NCBI GenBank assembly: GCA_001796415.1
Contig: MGML01000072.1
Span: forward strand, 1 to 7,645
Origin: Chloroflexi bacterium RBG_13_46_14
GTDB taxonomy: Bacteria > Chloroflexota > Dehalococcoidia > Dehalococcoidales > UBA2162
Length of the DNA: 7,645 nt
Direction: 5' to 3'
Part shown: positions 4,845-7,645 of the stretch, in pieces
Position numbering within the stretch: position 1 is the first letter of the stretch
Layout: each line of letters opens with the position of its first letter
The notes under the pieces: generated by a model
The model's database searches: none
Told to the model about the DNA's origin: nothing
What the model saw: the letters and a program-made list of their open reading frames with translations, nothing else
Program-made: the position numbers and the translations under genes

Positions 4845-6650
4845 ATGAAGAAGATCATATGGCTGGTGATAAGTTGTCTGATGATTATTACACTCATCAT
4901 GACATCGTGTGGTGGTGGAGAAGAAGAAACTGTAGATGAGGATGAAGTTGATGAGGGTGAGACAGTTTCGGTAACACTAACCAGGAGAGATGGAACCTCC
5001 ATGACAAGAACGGTTGAAAAACCGATATATGGCGGCACAATTATGACCGCTTTATCAGCTGACTACAACCAGTGGGACCCATACAACACTCAGACCATTC
5101 AGGTAGGTCACATGCAGCTAACCAGCAACGAACTGATAGGTGGTGACTGGACATTAGGTCCCCAGGGTACAGGGGACACGGACTGGGCACTCGGCTGGCT
5201 TGGCGATATGAAACTGGAAGCTCCCGAACTATGCGACTGGGAGTTACCCGATGATACGACTATAATCTGGAATTTACAAAAGGGAGTAAAATTCCAGGAC
5301 AAGGAACCGGCCAACGGTCGCGAGATGACCGCTGATGATATAGTCTTCAACATCAATTACCAGTTTAACAACCAGGGCTGCTGGCAGGCCGGAGAGTATC
5401 CTGAGGGGAATCCGTATCGGCCGACATCATGGACAGCCCTTGACAGATACACCGTTGAACTGAAGTTCCAGTCTCACGACGCCCAAAGCCTGATGTTACC
5501 CGAGATCGGCGATAATATATACGTCAGTCCGCCTGAAGTATGGAGTTCGGGCGGCGACATGAACGACTGGACAAAAGCTATAGGTTCGGGGCCGTGGGTA
5601 CTGACCGATTATATTACCGGAAGTTCGATAACCTATACCAAGAATCCTGACTATTTTGAGACCGACCCGATTTATGCGAGCGCCGGTGAGAGTTACCGCT
5701 GGCCTTATCTCGATACCTTGAAATATCTGGTTATTCCTGATGCATCTACCCGGATTGCAGCGCTAAGGACCGCCGAACTCGACTTCCTGCAGAGTGTCGG
5801 TCGTGACGACACCGCTGTACTGAAGAGCAGCGTACCTGACCTGCAGTGGAAGCAGGGATTTGCGATGGTCACTAACATTGCTGCCGGTAAGTTAACCCAA
5901 CCGCCTTTCGACGACATCAGGGTCCGGCAGGCGCTGAACATGGCCATCAATAAGCAGGAGATGGTAGATGATTACTACGACGGTGAAGCCGCTCTGATCG
6001 GGTATCCCTTCCCGCCTGGTGAATCATGGGTAAAAGTATACACACCGTTCGAGAAGCAGCCGAAAGAGGTTCAGGAAATCTTTACCTACAACCCGGAACA
6101 GGCAAAACAATTACTGGCCGATGCCGGCTATCCCGATGGCTTCAAGACCAAGATTACCTGCACAGCCGCAACATCCGATGAACTGTCGCTTATTAAGGAA
6201 TACTGGGCTGATATCAATGTCGAGTTGGAACTTGAAGTGCTGGAGGGTGGCGCCTGGAGTGGTGTCTGGATGTCTCACGGGTATGAAGGCATGATTTATG
6301 CCCCGGGTCTGGGTTCCTGGGCAGGAGTCGAGCAGGACATGATGACCCGACCAGGCTTTTTCGCCAACATCTCTGAAATTGACGCCCCGCGTACCCAGGA
6401 GTTCAAGGCTCAGCTAGCCAAATATGTTCTTGATGACCCTGATAAAATGCTGGCAGCCAAGAAAGAATACGCAATATGGGAGCTTCAACAGGCTTGGGGA
6501 GTATTCATGCCGGCACCATATCAATACAACGCATGGTATCCCTGGGTAAGGAACTTTGAAGGAATAAACTGGACCGGTGGAGCCGGAAGCTGGGACTGGA
6601 CGAAAGCTATCTGGATCGACCAGAAAATGAAAGAGTCGATGGGTCACTAA
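4845..6650 (+). CDS. ABC transporter substrate-binding lipoprotein, family 5 (peptide/nickel type)
   Basis: This 601-residue protein has a lipoprotein signal peptide (MKKIIW..., hydrophobic to residue 21) ending in M-T-S-C22, the lipid-anchored cysteine. An acidic Glu/Asp linker (26-39) follows. Family 5 solute-binding landmarks then appear in order: Y-G-G-T (62-65), the W-x-L-x-x-G-V-K-F-Q-D region near 142-152 with T-A-D-D-I-V-F, G-S-G-P-W near 248, and K-N-P-D-Y-F. Next come the F-D-D-I-R-V-R-Q-A-L-N-M-A-I-N block near 355-370 and Y-N-P-E-Q-A-K-Q-L-L-A-D-A-G-Y-P-D-G near 415-432. The family captures oligopeptides, nickel chelates or other small solutes outside the membrane for an ABC importer. 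No permease or ATPase gene adjoins it, so it is an orphan here and the ligand is unknown. AAAGGA (4833-4838), 6 nt upstream, supports the start. Expression may be controlled by the attenuator-like leader. Confidence 0.92.
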   Translation: MKKIIWLVISCLMIITLIMTSCGGGEEETVDEDEVDEGETVSVTLTRRDGTSMTRTVEKPIYGGTIMTALSADYNQWDPYNTQTIQVGHMQLTSNELIGGDWTLGPQGTGDTDWALGWLGDMKLEAPELCDWELPDDTTIIWNLQKGVKFQDKEPANGREMTADDIVFNINYQFNNQGCWQAGEYPEGNPYRPTSWTALDRYTVELKFQSHDAQSLMLPEIGDNIYVSPPEVWSSGGDMNDWTKAIGSGPWVLTDYITGSSITYTKNPDYFETDPIYASAGESYRWPYLDTLKYLVIPDASTRIAALRTAELDFLQSVGRDDTAVLKSSVPDLQWKQGFAMVTNIAAGKLTQPPFDDIRVRQALNMAINKQEMVDDYYDGEAALIGYPFPPGESWVKVYTPFEKQPKEVQEIFTYNPEQAKQLLADAGYPDGFKTKITCTAATSDELSLIKEYWADINVELELEVLEGGAWSGVWMSHGYEGMIYAPGLGSWAGVEQDMMTRPGFFANISEIDAPRTQEFKAQLAKYVLDDPDKMLAAKKEYAIWELQQAWGVFMPAPYQYNAWYPWVRNFEGINWTGGAGSWDWTKAIWIDQKMKESMGH

Positions 6651-6677
6651 CCTCGATTTACAATTCTGGAGAAATAA

Positions 6678-6705
6678 GAGAGGAGAGCGAAATCGCTCTC
6701 CTCTC
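6678..6705. terminator. Strong hairpin between convergent genes, probable terminator
   Basis: GAGAGGAGAGCG (6678-6689) pairs perfectly with CGCTCTCCTCTC (6694-6705), a 12-bp stem with the tetraloop AAAT. It lies 27 nt after the lipoprotein stop. On the plus strand no U-tract follows directly, though a T-run occurs at 6722-6727. On the minus strand the stem is followed by T-T-A-T-T-T. It may end both transcripts or protect their 3' ends. Confidence 0.65.
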
Positions 6706-6711
6706 ATTGTG

Positions 6712-6757
6712 ATAACCTCTGTTTTTTACGTAATACGAAAATACCTTACAGAGTTAT
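6712..6757. repeat. Imperfect inverted repeat overlapping the MmgE/PrpD gene stop
   Basis: ATAACCTCTGT (6712-6722) pairs with ACAGAGTTAT (6748-6757), ten pairs with one bulged C, around a 25-nt AT-rich loop. The right arm contains the stop codon of the minus-strand gene. It could be a second transcript-end structure next to the 6678-6705 hairpin. No clear U-tract follows, so a terminator role is uncertain. Confidence 0.35.
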
Positions 6758-7645
6758 GCTATCAGAAGATCCGCCAGTTTCTGAACGTTATCCAGGTTTT
6801 CCAGGTCCTCTACCATTTCAAGAATCCTTTTCCCATTCTCACTCGTTACGGTATTGGAAAATTCGATATTACCTCGGAATTTAGCCAGCAGATCTTCTTT
6901 CGAAACCGGCCTGCGTGGATCTCCCCTGGCGATCTCGGTAAAAACATCGAACTCCCGTCCGTCTTTTATAATCACCTTGACCCTGCCGCTCTCCATGTTT
7001 CCTTGCGTCAACTCCGCCATCGTTATCTTGTTTTTTATGAAATCACTGATAGCGGTATCGCGTATCGCTTCCTCGGTGTAGTGCTCCGGCCTTGAACTTC
7101 CCCTCACCAGGACATTCGCCACGCTGTACTGGATACTGAAACCGGCACTGGCATGCGGGGAATTCTTTATCCTGAAAGGCGCGCCGATTATGTCGTGCGT
7201 GGCTCCCGGAGACACATACATGATAACTTTTTCTATATCATCTGCGGAAATATTGTTTTCCTTCACGATATCGATTGCGCAGTCGACCGCCGAATGGTTC
7301 ATGCGGCAGTTGGGATAGGGCTTGAATGTCCCGTCGCTGTAGTATTGTTTGCCCAGGTCTTTTATCAATAATTCGGGATCCTTGATACCGTCGGTAAATA
7401 TGTCATAGTAGCCGCCCTGGGCTAACAGCGCGTCATCGATCCCCGACCAGCCTGCCTTAGCGAGATTCACGCAGAAAATGGCATCCCTGGCAGCATTACC
7501 CTGCGAAAGTTTGAACCCGACAGCGGTATCGCTGATCTGTTTCTGAATGCCCCCGAGGTGATCCACTACCAGGCCGAAGGCATCGCTTAACTGGTCGTGG
7601 TTCAATCCCATCAGCCTTCCGGTTATGGCAGTCGCTCCGAACGAG
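6754..7645 (-). CDS. MmgE/PrpD family protein, partial (N-terminus beyond the window)
   Basis: The frame runs open from the window edge to the TAA at 6756-6754, about 297 residues. The ATG at 7611 is internal: in-frame codons upstream read S-F-G-A-T-A-I-T-G-R-L, the usual family helix before G-L. Family features are the helical segment G-L-N-H-D-Q-L-S-D-A-F, the S-Q-G-N-A-A-R-D-A block, and K-P-Y-P-N-C-R-M-N-H-S-A-V-D. S-A-G-F-S-I-Q-Y-S-V-A-N-V-L follows in the C-terminal domain. The family (about 450 residues) includes 2-methylcitrate dehydratase and cis-aconitate decarboxylase, plus many members of unknown substrate. About 150-170 N-terminal residues are missing here. No methylcitrate-cycle neighbour is visible, so I do not assign prpD. 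It converges on the lipoprotein gene. Confidence 0.88.
   Translation of the reverse strand, partial: SFGATAITGRLMGLNHDQLSDAFGLVVDHLGGIQKQISDTAVGFKLSQGNAARDAIFCVNLAKAGWSGIDDALLAQGGYYDIFTDGIKDPELLIKDLGKQYYSDGTFKPYPNCRMNHSAVDCAIDIVKENNISADDIEKVIMYVSPGATHDIIGAPFRIKNSPHASAGFSIQYSVANVLVRGSSRPEHYTEEAIRDTAISDFIKNKITMAELTQGNMESGRVKVIIKDGREFDVFTEIARGDPRRPVSKEDLLAKFRGNIEFSNTVTSENGKRILEMVEDLENLDNVQKLADLLIA

Noticed and set aside
6709..7095. 128-residue plus-strand open frame
   Set aside because: It is antisense to the MmgE/PrpD gene, whose family motifs are clear on the minus strand, and its start overlaps transcript-end structures.
1..7645. CRISPR arrays, tRNA or rRNA genes, insertion sequences
   Set aside because: No regularly spaced long repeats, cloverleaf sequences, transposase-like frames or terminal inverted repeats were seen. 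The GGAGGTGATC at 4624 is a Shine-Dalgarno complement, not rRNA.

Overview
The window is bacterial, with strong Shine-Dalgarno sites, sigma70-type promoters and a UGA that appears to encode selenocysteine. The gene set (a TasA-like secreted protein, a UGSC-type selenoprotein, a family 5 solute-binding lipoprotein, a short-chain dehydrogenase and an MmgE/PrpD protein) fits an uncultured anaerobe. Chloroflexota of the Dehalococcoidia/SAR202 kind is my best guess. That assignment is inference from gene flavour only; no marker gene is present.

Layout. (1) 30-608, minus strand: small secreted protein of the SipW/TasA (camelysin) type with one EF-hand or dockerin-like calcium loop. Its putative promoter (649-677) is preceded by four hexamers phased at exactly 11 bp (684-722). 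(2) 794-3598, plus strand: a two-gene unit with a near-consensus promoter. The first gene (882-2648) looks like two ORFs, but they share one frame and are separated by a single TGA at 1164-1166. Read as selenocysteine, this gives one 588-residue protein with the motif Sec-Gly-Ser-Cys and a SECIS-like hairpin just downstream. The second gene (2675-3598) encodes a thioredoxin reductase-like flavoprotein that keeps its redox cysteines but lacks the usual NADPH-phosphate-binding arginines. (3) A bidirectional terminator (3609-3637) separates this unit from a convergent short-chain dehydrogenase gene (3658-4416, minus strand). (4) A 428-bp intergenic region holds divergent promoters and an attenuator-like leader: a 10-codon ORF with an extended Shine-Dalgarno site, overlapping an intrinsic terminator. 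(5) 4845-6650, plus strand: a lipoprotein solute-binding protein for peptide- or nickel-type ABC uptake, without permease or ATPase genes nearby. (6) 6754-7645, minus strand: the C-terminal two thirds of an MmgE/PrpD family protein, running off the window.

The most notable content is the selenoprotein-flavoprotein pair. The flavoprotein is a plausible electron donor to the Sec-x-x-Cys centre of the first gene product, making a small thiol/selenol redox system of unknown substrate. The fused C-terminal domain (about residues 203-588) has no function I can name. Ordinary gene calling would break this gene in two and lose the 41 residues around the active site.
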